Of a stretch of DNA of 29,280 bases, positions 23,070-29,280 are shown one piece after another. This DNA comes from Allopontixanthobacter sp041741895 (GTDB taxonomy: Bacteria; Pseudomonadota; Alphaproteobacteria; Sphingomonadales; Sphingomonadaceae). The translations under genes were made by a program, and so were the position numbers. Position 1 is the first letter of the stretch. Each line of letters begins with the position of its first letter. The notes under the pieces were generated by a model. It was not told the DNA's origin. It searched no databases and was given only the letters and a program-made list of their open reading frames with translations. Where the stretch lies: NCBI GenBank assembly GCA_041741895.1, contig JBGSJO010000008.1, positions 1 through 29,280 of the forward strand, in the 5' to 3' direction.

Positions 23070-23453
23070 ATGGGCCTGATGACAACGCTATTGCGGTCCG
23101 TGACCTGGTGGAACGGCCAGACCTTGAACACGCAGCTTTACACGTGGCGGCGTGGCCAGAAGGTCGGCGAGGATACCGAAGGCAACGGCTATTTCCAGAC
23201 CCGCGACGGCAAGCGCCGCTGGGTGATCTACAACGGTGAGGCCGAAGCCAGCCGCGTGCCGCCCGATTGGCATGGCTGGCTGCACCACACCTACGATGCA
23301 CCGCCGACGCAGACACCCCTGAAACACAAGGCCTGGGAAAAGCCGCATCAGGAAAACCTGACCGGAACGCCCTTGGCCTATGCGCCGCCCGGATCGATCC
23401 GTCGTGGCGACCCGGCGGAACGGCGCGATTACGACGCATGGCAGCCTGAATGA
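23070..23453 (+). CDS. NADH:ubiquinone oxidoreductase accessory subunit NDUFA12
   Basis: A 127-residue homologue of the mitochondrial B17.2/NDUFA12 accessory subunit of complex I, found in alphaproteobacteria. The N-terminal TWWNGQTLNTQLYTWRRGQK, then GNGYFQ, RRWVIYNGEAEASRVPPDWH and GWLHHTYDAPP are the conserved core. It sits on the cytoplasmic arm and is thought to help assembly or stability. In alphaproteobacteria it lies away from the nuo operon, as here. MlaD follows after one base, so the genes form one unit. Confidence 0.95.
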   Translation: MGLMTTLLRSVTWWNGQTLNTQLYTWRRGQKVGEDTEGNGYFQTRDGKRRWVIYNGEAEASRVPPDWHGWLHHTYDAPPTQTPLKHKAWEKPHQENLTGTPLAYAPPGSIRRGDPAERRDYDAWQPE

Positions 23454-23454
23454 C

Positions 23455-23904
23455 ATGACAGAAAACCGGGCAGAATTGATTGCGGGGGCGGCCGTTCTGG
23501 CGGCGGCCATCGGTTTTGTGGTTTATGCCGGGCAACTGACGGGACTTGGCGCGGCCCCGCGGGGCTATGACCTGACGGCGTCGTTCCGGTCTTTGGAAGG
23601 CGTGACCGTCGGCACGGATGTACGTCTGGCGGGCGTCAAGGTGGGGTCCGTGTCCGCCATCCAGCTAGACCCCGAAACCTATCGCGCCGAAACCGTGCTG
23701 ACGGTGAATACCACCCTCAAGGTGCCCGATGACAGCGCCGTGGTGATTTCATCCGAAGGCCTGCTGGGCGGCAATTTCGTTGAACTGGTCCCCGGTGGCT
23801 CGCCGTTCTTTTTCGAACCGGGCGCCGAGATCGAAGATACCCAAGGTGCCGTCAGCCTTGTATCGCTGTTGCTGAAATTCGTGTCCGGGGACACCGGCCA
23901 ATGA
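23455..23904 (+). CDS. mlaD: MlaD-type MCE domain protein of lipid transport
   Basis: A 149-residue periplasmic protein anchored by one N-terminal transmembrane helix (about 8-25, AGAAVLAAAIGFVVYAG). A single MCE domain follows: YDLTASFRSLEGVTVGTDVR, LAGVKVGSV and SEGLLGGNFVELVPGG. MlaD hexamers form the lipid-carrying ring of the MlaFEDB phospholipid transporter between inner and outer membrane. No mlaE or mlaF gene is nearby. The gene lies one base after NDUFA12, and its stop overlaps the next ATG (ATGA). The isolated location in this operon is usual for Rhodobacterales as I recall. Confidence 0.9.
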   Translation: MTENRAELIAGAAVLAAAIGFVVYAGQLTGLGAAPRGYDLTASFRSLEGVTVGTDVRLAGVKVGSVSAIQLDPETYRAETVLTVNTTLKVPDDSAVVISSEGLLGGNFVELVPGGSPFFFEPGAEIEDTQGAVSLVSLLLKFVSGDTGQ

Positions 23905-24257
23905 TCCGCGCCGCAGTGCTGGCGGCGGCGGTTCTGGCACTGCCTGCCGCGGCACAGGACGAGGTCGCACAGGGTGGTGCCGCGATCCTGCGCGGGCTGG
24001 ACAAGGTCAATGGCCAGACCACCGATCTTGTCATTGCGCGGGGCGGGTTTGCCGATTTCGGGCGACTTGAGATTGAAATGCGCGAATGCCGCTATCCGGC
24101 GGGGAACCCGGCGGGCGATGCCTTTGCGTTCGTGGTGATCCGGGTTGCGGGTCAGGATGCGCCGCTGTTCGAGGGCTGGATGATCGCGTCCGCGCCGGCG
24201 CTGAACGCGCTGGACCATCCGCGCTATGACGTCTGGGTCATCCGCTGCCAGACCTGA
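23901..24257 (+). CDS. DUF2155 domain exported protein
   Basis: A 118-residue protein with a signal peptide (MIRAAVLAAAVLALPAAAQD, cleavage near residue 18) and a DUF2155 core: LDKVNGQTTDLVIARGG, FGRLEIEMRECRYPAGNP, LFEGWMIASAPALNALDHPR and YDVWVIRC. Two cysteines (in RECRYP and the final IRC) may form a disulfide. The family is alphaproteobacterial and uncharacterised. ATGA overlap couples it to mlaD, suggesting an envelope role. Its 3' end overlaps the convergent aat gene by 34 bases. Confidence 0.9.
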   Translation: MIRAAVLAAAVLALPAAAQDEVAQGGAAILRGLDKVNGQTTDLVIARGGFADFGRLEIEMRECRYPAGNPAGDAFAFVVIRVAGQDAPLFEGWMIASAPALNALDHPRYDVWVIRCQT

Positions 24258-24898
24258 CGCGGATCGGGGTCGGGCGGCACGGCGTCGATGCGCGCCATCC
24301 CTTCCAAAGCGATCGCCAGCTGGGCGCGATAACGTGTGCGCGGAATTTCCACCGCCCCCATGCTTTGCAGATGCGGTGTCAGGAACTGCGTGTCGAACAG
24401 GGTGAACCCGCAGCGCCGCAGATGGTCGACCAGATGCGCCAGTGCCAGCTTTGATCCGTCGGTCACGCGGCTGACCATGCTTTCGCCAAAGAACGCCCGC
24501 CCCAGCGTGATGCCGAACACCGCGCCCCATAGTGCGCCATCCGGGCCGCGGATTTCCCAGCTATGCGCCGCCCCTTGCGCTGCAAGCCCCAGATAGACCC
24601 GGCGCAGTGTGGGGTTGATCCAGGTTTCCGGCCGGTCGGCGCAGGCATCCAGCACTTCGGTGAAATCGTGGTTCAGGTGAACGCCATAGCCACCGCGCCG
24701 CATCCGGCGTCCAAGGCTGCCGGACACGTGGAACCGGTCCAGCGGAAAGATGCCGCGCAGTGGCGGATCGACCCAGAACAGGTCGCTGGATGCGCGCCCC
24801 TGTGCCATCGGGAAAATCCCGATGGCATAGGCCGACAGCATCAATTGCGGGGTCAGGTCCTGCTTTTCGGCTGAAAAATCAGGCCCATCGCCTGCCAT
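24224..24898 (-). CDS. aat: Leucyl/phenylalanyl-tRNA--protein transferase
   Basis: A 224-residue transferase that adds Leu or Phe from aminoacyl-tRNA to proteins with N-terminal Lys or Arg. This marks them for ClpS/ClpAP in the N-degron pathway. Family motifs are LMLSAYAIGIFPMA, FWVDPPLRGIFPLDRFHVS, TWINPTLRRVYLGLAA, GAVFGITLGRAFFGESM and FTLFDTQFLTPHL. The size is usual. It is transcribed after accC with a gap of 27 bases and overlaps the 3' end of the DUF2155 gene on the other strand. Confidence 0.95.
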   Translation of the reverse strand: MAGDGPDFSAEKQDLTPQLMLSAYAIGIFPMAQGRASSDLFWVDPPLRGIFPLDRFHVSGSLGRRMRRGGYGVHLNHDFTEVLDACADRPETWINPTLRRVYLGLAAQGAAHSWEIRGPDGALWGAVFGITLGRAFFGESMVSRVTDGSKLALAHLVDHLRRCGFTLFDTQFLTPHLQSMGAVEIPRTRYRAQLAIALEGMARIDAVPPDPDPRQVWQRMTQTS

Positions 24899-24925
24899 CG
24901 ACCGCCTCCCGGCGTTGAGAGATCG

Positions 24926-26275
24926 TCAGCCGCCGTAGGTCCGCGCCAGCCATTTTTCCAGCCAATGGATCGAATAGTCACCGGCAAGAATATCGGGCTC
25001 GTGCAACAGGTCGCGGAAAAGCGGGATCGTGGTGTCCACGCCGTCCACGATCAATTCGCCCAACGCCCGGTTCAGTCGCGCCAGCGCTTCGGGCCGGTCG
25101 CGGCCATGCACGATCAGCTTGCCGATCAGGCTGTCGTAATAGGGCGGGATGCGGTAGCCGTCGTAAAGCGCGCTATCCATCCGCACGCCCAGACCGCCCG
25201 GCGCATGATACTGCGTGATCCGGCCTGGCGAGGGGGCAAAATTCGGCAGTTTTTCGGCGTTGATCCGGACCTCGATGGCATGGCCGTTGATTTTCAGATC
25301 ACCTTGGGTGAACGACAGCGGCAGGCCGGCAGCGACGCGGATCTGTTCGCGCACCAGATCCACGCCGAAAATCGCCTCGGTCACCGGATGTTCGACCTGC
25401 AATCGCGTGTTCATCTCGATGAAGTAGAAATTGCCGTCCTCATACAGAAATTCGATGGTGCCCGCGCCGATGTAGTTGATCGCGGCGACGGCATCGGCGC
25501 AGACCTTGCCGATGCGGTCGCGCTCTTCGGCGGTGATGACGGGGCCGGGCGCCTCTTCCAGCACCTTCTGGTGGCGGCGTTGCAGGGAACAGTCGCGTTC
25601 ACCCAGATGCACCGCGCCGCACTTGCCATCGCCGAACACCTGAATTTCGATATGGCGCGGGCGTTGCAGGTATTTTTCGATATAAACTTCGTCATTGCCG
25701 AACGCGGCCTTGCTTTCGCTGCGCGCGGTCCCAAAAGCGGTGTCCAGTTCTGACGCATCGCGCGCCACCTTCATGCCGCGCCCGCCACCGCCGGCGGTGG
25801 CCTTGATGATCACCGGATAGCCGACCTCGGCCGCGACGCGCCGCGCGCTGTCCAGATCGGCAACCCCGCCCGCCGATCCCGGCACCACCGGAATGCCCAA
25901 CCGCGCGGCGGTTTCCTTGGCGGTGATCTTGTCGCCCATCATGCGGATATGCGCCGCCGATGGTCCGATGAAGGTCAGCCCGTGATCTTCGACGATCTGC
26001 ACGAAACTGGCGTTTTCCGACAGAAAGCCATAGCCGGGGTGGATCGCCTGCGCGCCGGTGATTTCGCAGGCGGAAATGATCGCGGGCACGCTCAGGTAAC
26101 TGTCGGTGGAGGACGGCGGCCCGATGCACACCGCCTCGTCAGCCATGCGCACATGCATCGCGTCACTGTCGGCGGTCGAATGCACCGCAACACAGGGAAT
26201 GCCCATTTCGCGGCAGGCGCGCACCACGCGCAACGCAATCTCGCCCCGGTTCGCGATCAGGATCTTGTCGAACAT
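24926..26275 (-). CDS. accC: Acetyl-CoA carboxylase biotin carboxylase subunit
   Basis: A 449-residue ATP-grasp enzyme that carboxylates biotin on AccB with bicarbonate and ATP, the first half-reaction of malonyl-CoA synthesis. The N-terminal FDKILIANRGEIALRV, the glycine-rich loop GGGGRGMK (162-169) and the active-site stretch EMNTRLQVEHPVTE (287-300, with Glu287, Asn289, Arg291) are intact. The length matches stand-alone bacterial AccC, not the fused propionyl-CoA type. It lies 10 bases after accB. Confidence 0.97.
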   Translation of the reverse strand: MFDKILIANRGEIALRVVRACREMGIPCVAVHSTADSDAMHVRMADEAVCIGPPSSTDSYLSVPAIISACEITGAQAIHPGYGFLSENASFVQIVEDHGLTFIGPSAAHIRMMGDKITAKETAARLGIPVVPGSAGGVADLDSARRVAAEVGYPVIIKATAGGGGRGMKVARDASELDTAFGTARSESKAAFGNDEVYIEKYLQRPRHIEIQVFGDGKCGAVHLGERDCSLQRRHQKVLEEAPGPVITAEERDRIGKVCADAVAAINYIGAGTIEFLYEDGNFYFIEMNTRLQVEHPVTEAIFGVDLVREQIRVAAGLPLSFTQGDLKINGHAIEVRINAEKLPNFAPSPGRITQYHAPGGLGVRMDSALYDGYRIPPYYDSLIGKLIVHGRDRPEALARLNRALGELIVDGVDTTIPLFRDLLHEPDILAGDYSIHWLEKWLARTYGG

Positions 26276-26285
26276 GCCGGTGGCC

Positions 26286-26762
26286 TCACTCGATGATCAT
26301 CAGGGGGGCACCGTATTCCACCGGGCGGCCATCCTCGACAAGGATGCGTTTCACGATGCCCGCATGCGGCGCGGGGATCTGGTTCATCGTCTTCATCGCC
26401 TCGATGATCAGGATGGTCTGCCCTTCGATCACCTGCGCGCCGACAGTGACAAAGGCGGGCGTGCCCGGTTCGGCTTGCAGGTAAACCGTGCCGACCATCG
26501 GCGATGGCACGACGCCCGGCAGGCTGGACGGGTCGGTGGATACGGGGGCGGATGGGGCCGCGGCGATCTGCGGCGCGGTCGTGACCATATGCTGCACTGG
26601 CGACAACGGGGCGGCGGTGATCTGGCGGCACACGCGCACGTTCAGCATGTTGTCATCACCGGAACTGCGCGAGACCTCGATTTCGGTCAGGTCATTGCCT
26701 TTCAACAGCGCGGCAAGGGCCGCGATGAAGGCGACATCGCTGTCATGGGTGTTTTTGGTCAT
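26286..26762 (-). CDS. accB: Acetyl-CoA carboxylase biotin carboxyl carrier protein
   Basis: A 158-residue biotin carrier. The N-terminal helical part (about 1-45) binds AccC. A Pro/Ala-rich linker covers about 50-85, and a biotinyl domain about 86-158. The biotin attachment lysine is Lys124 in EAMKTMN, and the thumb-like segment and AGIVKRILVEDG are conserved. It heads an accB-accC-aat transcription unit. In many rhodobacteral genomes aroQ precedes accB; here a divergent acyl-CoA ligase gene takes that place. Confidence 0.96.
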   Translation of the reverse strand: MTKNTHDSDVAFIAALAALLKGNDLTEIEVSRSSGDDNMLNVRVCRQITAAPLSPVQHMVTTAPQIAAAPSAPVSTDPSSLPGVVPSPMVGTVYLQAEPGTPAFVTVGAQVIEGQTILIIEAMKTMNQIPAPHAGIVKRILVEDGRPVEYGAPLMIIE

Positions 26763-26939
26763 GATGGTCCGAAACCCTGTGCTTGGCGGGCGTCCGGCGC
26801 CCCGTTTCGTGGATTGCGACGTTCCTTATCCCATCCGTGCGTATGGTGAAAGCGCCATTGCGGCGTGGGGGCGTCGCGCCGCCGGTTGCTCTGCTGCGGC
26901 GATGGTGGAATTCTGCGCGCAAGCAAAAGGGAGATTGCC

Positions 26940-28457
26940 ATGACCATCGCAAACTGGCTGGCCCGCGCCGCTGAAGGGGAAGGCGGTGCCCGCCCGGCGT
27001 TGTTTTCCGGCACGGTCTGCGTGGCGGATTACACGGGCTTTGCCCGTCAGGCCGCCGGCTTTGCCGGCTGGCTGCGCGGGCGGGGCGTCGCGGACGGCGA
27101 TCGCGTGGCGCTGTTTGCCAAGAACACGCCGGACTATCTGGTGGCACTTTGGGGCATCTGGTGGGCCGGGGCGGTTGCGGTGCCGATCAACGCCAAACTG
27201 CATGGCCGCGAGGCGGCGTGGATCGTCGATAATGCCGGGGCAGGGCGGGTTGTGGTCACACCAGATAGCGGTGCCGATCTGGCGGAAGCCTGCGCCATCC
27301 CGCAGGTCACGCTGGGCAGTGCCGCATGGCTGGACGCGGTTCGGTCGCCGCCATTGCCTTTGGTGCACCGTGCGCCCGCCGATCTGGCGTGGCTGTTCTA
27401 CACCTCCGGCACCACCGGACGACCCAAGGGGGTGATGATCACGCACCGGATGCTGACGGTGATGGCACTTAGCTATTTCGCCGATGTCGATCAGGTGACG
27501 TCGGAAGATACGGCGCTGTATGCGGCCCCGCTCAGCCACGGGGCCGGCATCTATTGCCTGATGCACGTGATGCAGGGCGCGCGCCATGTCTGCCCGGCAT
27601 CCGGCGGTTTTGACGAGGCCGAGATCCTGACCTTGGCGCGCGCGCATGGCCGGGTGCACATGTTCGCCGCGCCGACGATGGTGAAACGACTGACCACCTA
27701 TGCCAAGGCGGCCGGGGACCGGGGGGATGGGCTGCGCAGCGTCATCTATGCGGGCGGGCCGATGTATCTGGCCGACATCATCGACGCGGTCGATTGGTTC
27801 GGCCCGGTGTTTTTGCAGATCTACGGCCAGGGCGAATGCCCGATGGGCATCACCGCGCTGTCGCGCCACGACGTGACTGACCGCACGCATCCGCGCTGGC
27901 GCGAACGGCTGGCCTCGGTCGGGCGGGCGCAATCGTCCGTCGCGGTCCGGATCGCGGATGGTGATGGCAACGATCCGCCGCGCGGGCAGATCGGCGAAAT
28001 CCTTGTGCGCGGCGATGTGGTGATGCCGGGCTATTGGCAGAACCCGGCGGCAAGTCAGGACACCCTGCGCGGCGGCTGGCTGTGGACGGGCGACATGGGG
28101 TTCATGGATGATGACGGCTATGTCACGATGCAGGACCGGTCCAAGGACCTGATCATTTCGGGCGGCACCAACATCTATCCGCGCGAAGTCGAAGAGGCGC
28201 TGCTGGAACACCCGTCGGTCCACGAGGCCGCCGTGATCGGCACGCCCGACCCCGAATGGGGCGAGGCGGTGGTGGCCTTTGTGGTGCCTGCCCCCGGGAT
28301 GGCGCTGGACCCCGCCATGCTGGATGCGCACTGCCTGACCCGCATCGCCCGGTTCAAACGCCCGAAACGCTATGTGGTCGTCGCGTCGCTGCCAAAGAAT
28401 GCCTATGGCAAGGTGCTGAAAACCGATCTGCGTGCCCGGTTGATCGCGCCCGGCTGA
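26940..28457 (+). CDS. AMP-forming acyl-CoA ligase (class I adenylate-forming)
   Basis: A 505-residue ANL-superfamily enzyme that activates a carboxylic acid to acyl-AMP and then acyl-CoA. Motifs are the phosphate-binding loop YTSGTTGRPKGV (about 153-164), YGQGECPMG, WLWTGDMGFMDDDGY, the hinge region SKDLIISGGTNIYPREVEEA and the C-terminal catalytic lysine in PKNAYGKVLK. All are intact. The substrate is not deducible; the fold suits fatty, aryl or dicarboxylic acids. ATG at 26940 follows GGGAGA. It is divergent from accB across about 180 bases, so supply of acyl-CoA and malonyl-CoA may be co-regulated, which is only a guess. Confidence 0.9.
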   Translation: MTIANWLARAAEGEGGARPALFSGTVCVADYTGFARQAAGFAGWLRGRGVADGDRVALFAKNTPDYLVALWGIWWAGAVAVPINAKLHGREAAWIVDNAGAGRVVVTPDSGADLAEACAIPQVTLGSAAWLDAVRSPPLPLVHRAPADLAWLFYTSGTTGRPKGVMITHRMLTVMALSYFADVDQVTSEDTALYAAPLSHGAGIYCLMHVMQGARHVCPASGGFDEAEILTLARAHGRVHMFAAPTMVKRLTTYAKAAGDRGDGLRSVIYAGGPMYLADIIDAVDWFGPVFLQIYGQGECPMGITALSRHDVTDRTHPRWRERLASVGRAQSSVAVRIADGDGNDPPRGQIGEILVRGDVVMPGYWQNPAASQDTLRGGWLWTGDMGFMDDDGYVTMQDRSKDLIISGGTNIYPREVEEALLEHPSVHEAAVIGTPDPEWGEAVVAFVVPAPGMALDPAMLDAHCLTRIARFKRPKRYVVVASLPKNAYGKVLKTDLRARLIAPG

Positions 28458-28466
28458 TCGCCGGGC
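28448..28466 (+). terminator. GC hairpin across the ligase stop codon
   Basis: GCCCGGC (28448-28454) pairs with GCCGGGC (28460-28466) around TGATC, which includes the stop. No T-run follows. It may be a weak terminator or mRNA-end structure. Confidence 0.35.
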
Positions 28467-28514
28467 CTGATCCCGGCCGCGCACGGCCCCGGACATGTTT
28501 CCGGCCTTCGGGTG

Positions 28515-28838
28515 TCAAACTGGCAGCATCTGGCGTGCGGCGACATACAGCGCCGGTGCGTCCGGCGTCCGCAGGTCGGGCTTGGCCGCAGCATCCTCGG
28601 ATCGCGCCAGCATGTCGGCCTCGACCGCGCGGCGCACTTCCAACGTGGTGCGCGACGGGGTGACATTGTCGGGTGGCGCGACCCGGTCCGGCTGCGTGAC
28701 GATGTCCGACCCGGCAATCCGCCCGGACGGCGAGGCTGTGCCAGAGACCGTCAGTAGGCCGGACGCGTGTTTGGTGGCAAGGAATACCATGCCGGACGGG
28801 GACGCGACCGGCAGACCGAGAGGCGGAAGAAGGGACAT
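28515..28838 (-). CDS. Hypothetical 107-residue protein
   Basis: Not recognised. The start ATG at 28838 has an excellent GGAGGT six bases upstream, while the longer open frame to 28916 has none. The protein begins MSLLPPLGLPVASPSG. It contains Ser/Thr/Gly-rich segments (LLTVSGTASPSGRIAGSD) and a charged helix (TLEVRRAVEADMLARSED), and it ends LYVAARQMLPV. There is no signal peptide or membrane helix. It is convergent with the acyl-CoA ligase and divergent from the regulator at the right edge. Confidence 0.6.
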   Translation of the reverse strand: MSLLPPLGLPVASPSGMVFLATKHASGLLTVSGTASPSGRIAGSDIVTQPDRVAPPDNVTPSRTTLEVRRAVEADMLARSEDAAAKPDLRTPDAPALYVAARQMLPV

Positions 28839-28999
28839 AACTGACCTCCACGACGGGCGCCCCCGCCCAATTTTGCTATAGCCGATCCCGCGTCGCGATC
28901 CCACACCGATCGCCAACGCTGGTTAATGCAAGCTTGCCGGCCGGCCGGCCACGGCGCCGTATTGTCGCGGCCTGAAAACCCTTTAGACTGCGCCGATGG

Positions 29000-29016
29000 G
29001 CCATTTTTCAAATGGC
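29000..29016. promoter_or_regulatory. Palindrome before the XRE regulator, candidate operator
   Basis: GCCATTT (29000-29006) and AAATGGC (29010-29016) form a perfect inverted repeat with a 3-base centre, 14 bases before the regulator's ATG. Its position fits an autoregulatory operator. It could also fold as an mRNA hairpin masking the start. Confidence 0.4.
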
Positions 29017-29030
29017 AGGGATGGCACAGC

Positions 29031-29280
29031 ATGGTCCAGCGGCAACTTACCGGCACGCGCATCCGCGAGCGGCGTCTGGCCACGGGGATGCGGCAAAGCG
29101 ATCTGGCCGCGGCGGCGGGGATTTCCGGCAGCTACCTGAACCTGATCGAACATAACCGGCGCCGCATCGGGGACGATCTGGTGGCCCGTCTGGCTGCGGT
29201 CCTCGGGGTTGATCCCGGGGCGCTTGGCGAAGGCGTCGAGGTCGATCTGGTGGCGACGCTGCGCGAAGCCGCCGCCGCCC
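29031..29280 (+). CDS. Partial XRE-family regulator (ScfR-like), truncated by the window edge
   Basis: An open frame begins at ATG 29031 and runs off the right edge (83 full codons visible). The N-terminus is a clear helix-turn-helix: GTRIRERRLATGMRQSDLAA, then AAGISGSYLNLIEHNRRRIG. The HNRRRIG ending is typical of the XRE regulators with a downstream IrrE/ImmA-like or DUF2083 domain, known as short-chain fatty acyl regulators (ScfR/RamB group). They control acetate, propionate or glyoxylate metabolism. The C-terminal domains lie outside the window, so the subtype is inferred. The nearby acyl-CoA ligase fits such a regulator, but the link is unproven. Confidence 0.8.
   Translation, partial: MVQRQLTGTRIRERRLATGMRQSDLAAAAGISGSYLNLIEHNRRRIGDDLVARLAAVLGVDPGALGEGVEVDLVATLREAAAA

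Noticed and set aside
21254..23131. 625-residue frame antisense to clpX and ridA
   Set aside because: Long antisense frames are common opposite GC-rich genes. The composition is Arg/His/Gln-rich, typical of a shadow, and clpX is certain.
26826..28496. 556-residue frame antisense to the acyl-CoA ligase
   Set aside because: Same reason: shadow composition opposite a gene with clear motifs.

Overview
The window reads as two alphaproteobacterial genomes joined inside one gene. From the left edge to about 22 kb the content is typical of Sphingomonadales, probably the Erythrobacteraceae: sppA, pyrB plus a degenerate dihydroorotase, CsbD under an EcfG-type promoter, an orphan ParA with an RHH partner, SPOR proteins, bfd/bfr, der, DUF3297, tRNA-Leu, tig with a lysine/alanine tail, DUF1622, an exported amidase and clpP. 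From the second half of clpX to the right edge the genes and their order look like Rhodobacterales: ridA, NDUFA12, MlaD, DUF2155, aat, accC, accB, an acyl-CoA ligase and an XRE regulator. The right block is also visibly more GC-rich. These taxonomic calls come from remembered family sequences, not from a search.

Left edge (1-835): an AT-richer partial gene with an excisionase-like C-terminus lies beside the 3' end of tRNA-Val(CAC), with short direct repeats between them. This looks like the end of an integrated island. 919-5184: sppA is divergent from a pyrB/pseudo-dihydroorotase pair that overlaps by ATGA. 5241-5835: two small stress-type genes, csbD and a 24-residue membrane peptide, each follow a GGAAC-N16/17-(C/T)GTT promoter. 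5926-10336: a ParA / RHH-protein / SPOR-TPR-lipoprotein operon on the minus strand is divergent from a second SPOR protein, and the shared intergenic region carries a CtrA-like box.

10462-13266: a DUF418 membrane protein, the bfd/bfr iron-storage pair and a small exported protein starting with TTG. 13350-16307: der faces a bidirectional terminator and is divergent from an exported CHAP protein, with a palindromic operator candidate between them; DUF3297 and a proline-rich microprotein follow. 16451-21107: tRNA-Leu(UAG), trigger factor, DUF1622, amidase and clpP. tig and clpP/clpX together form a protein-quality-control neighbourhood.

21314-22585: clpX is intact in frame. Its first ~220 residues look sphingomonad, and from about residue 252 to the end it looks rhodobacteral. 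The simplest explanation is an assembly chimera joined through the conserved clpX core. Natural homologous recombination is the alternative. 22631-29280: ridA, NDUFA12, MlaD and DUF2155 run rightwards into the convergent accB-accC-aat set. An AMP-forming acyl-CoA ligase is divergent from accB, followed by a small unknown gene and a truncated XRE/ScfR-like regulator.

No CRISPR array, insertion sequence, rRNA gene or convincing defence system was seen. The strongest observations are the clpX junction, the catalytically dead dihydroorotase beside pyrB, the two EcfG promoters with their small genes, and the ParA/RHH/SPOR cluster.
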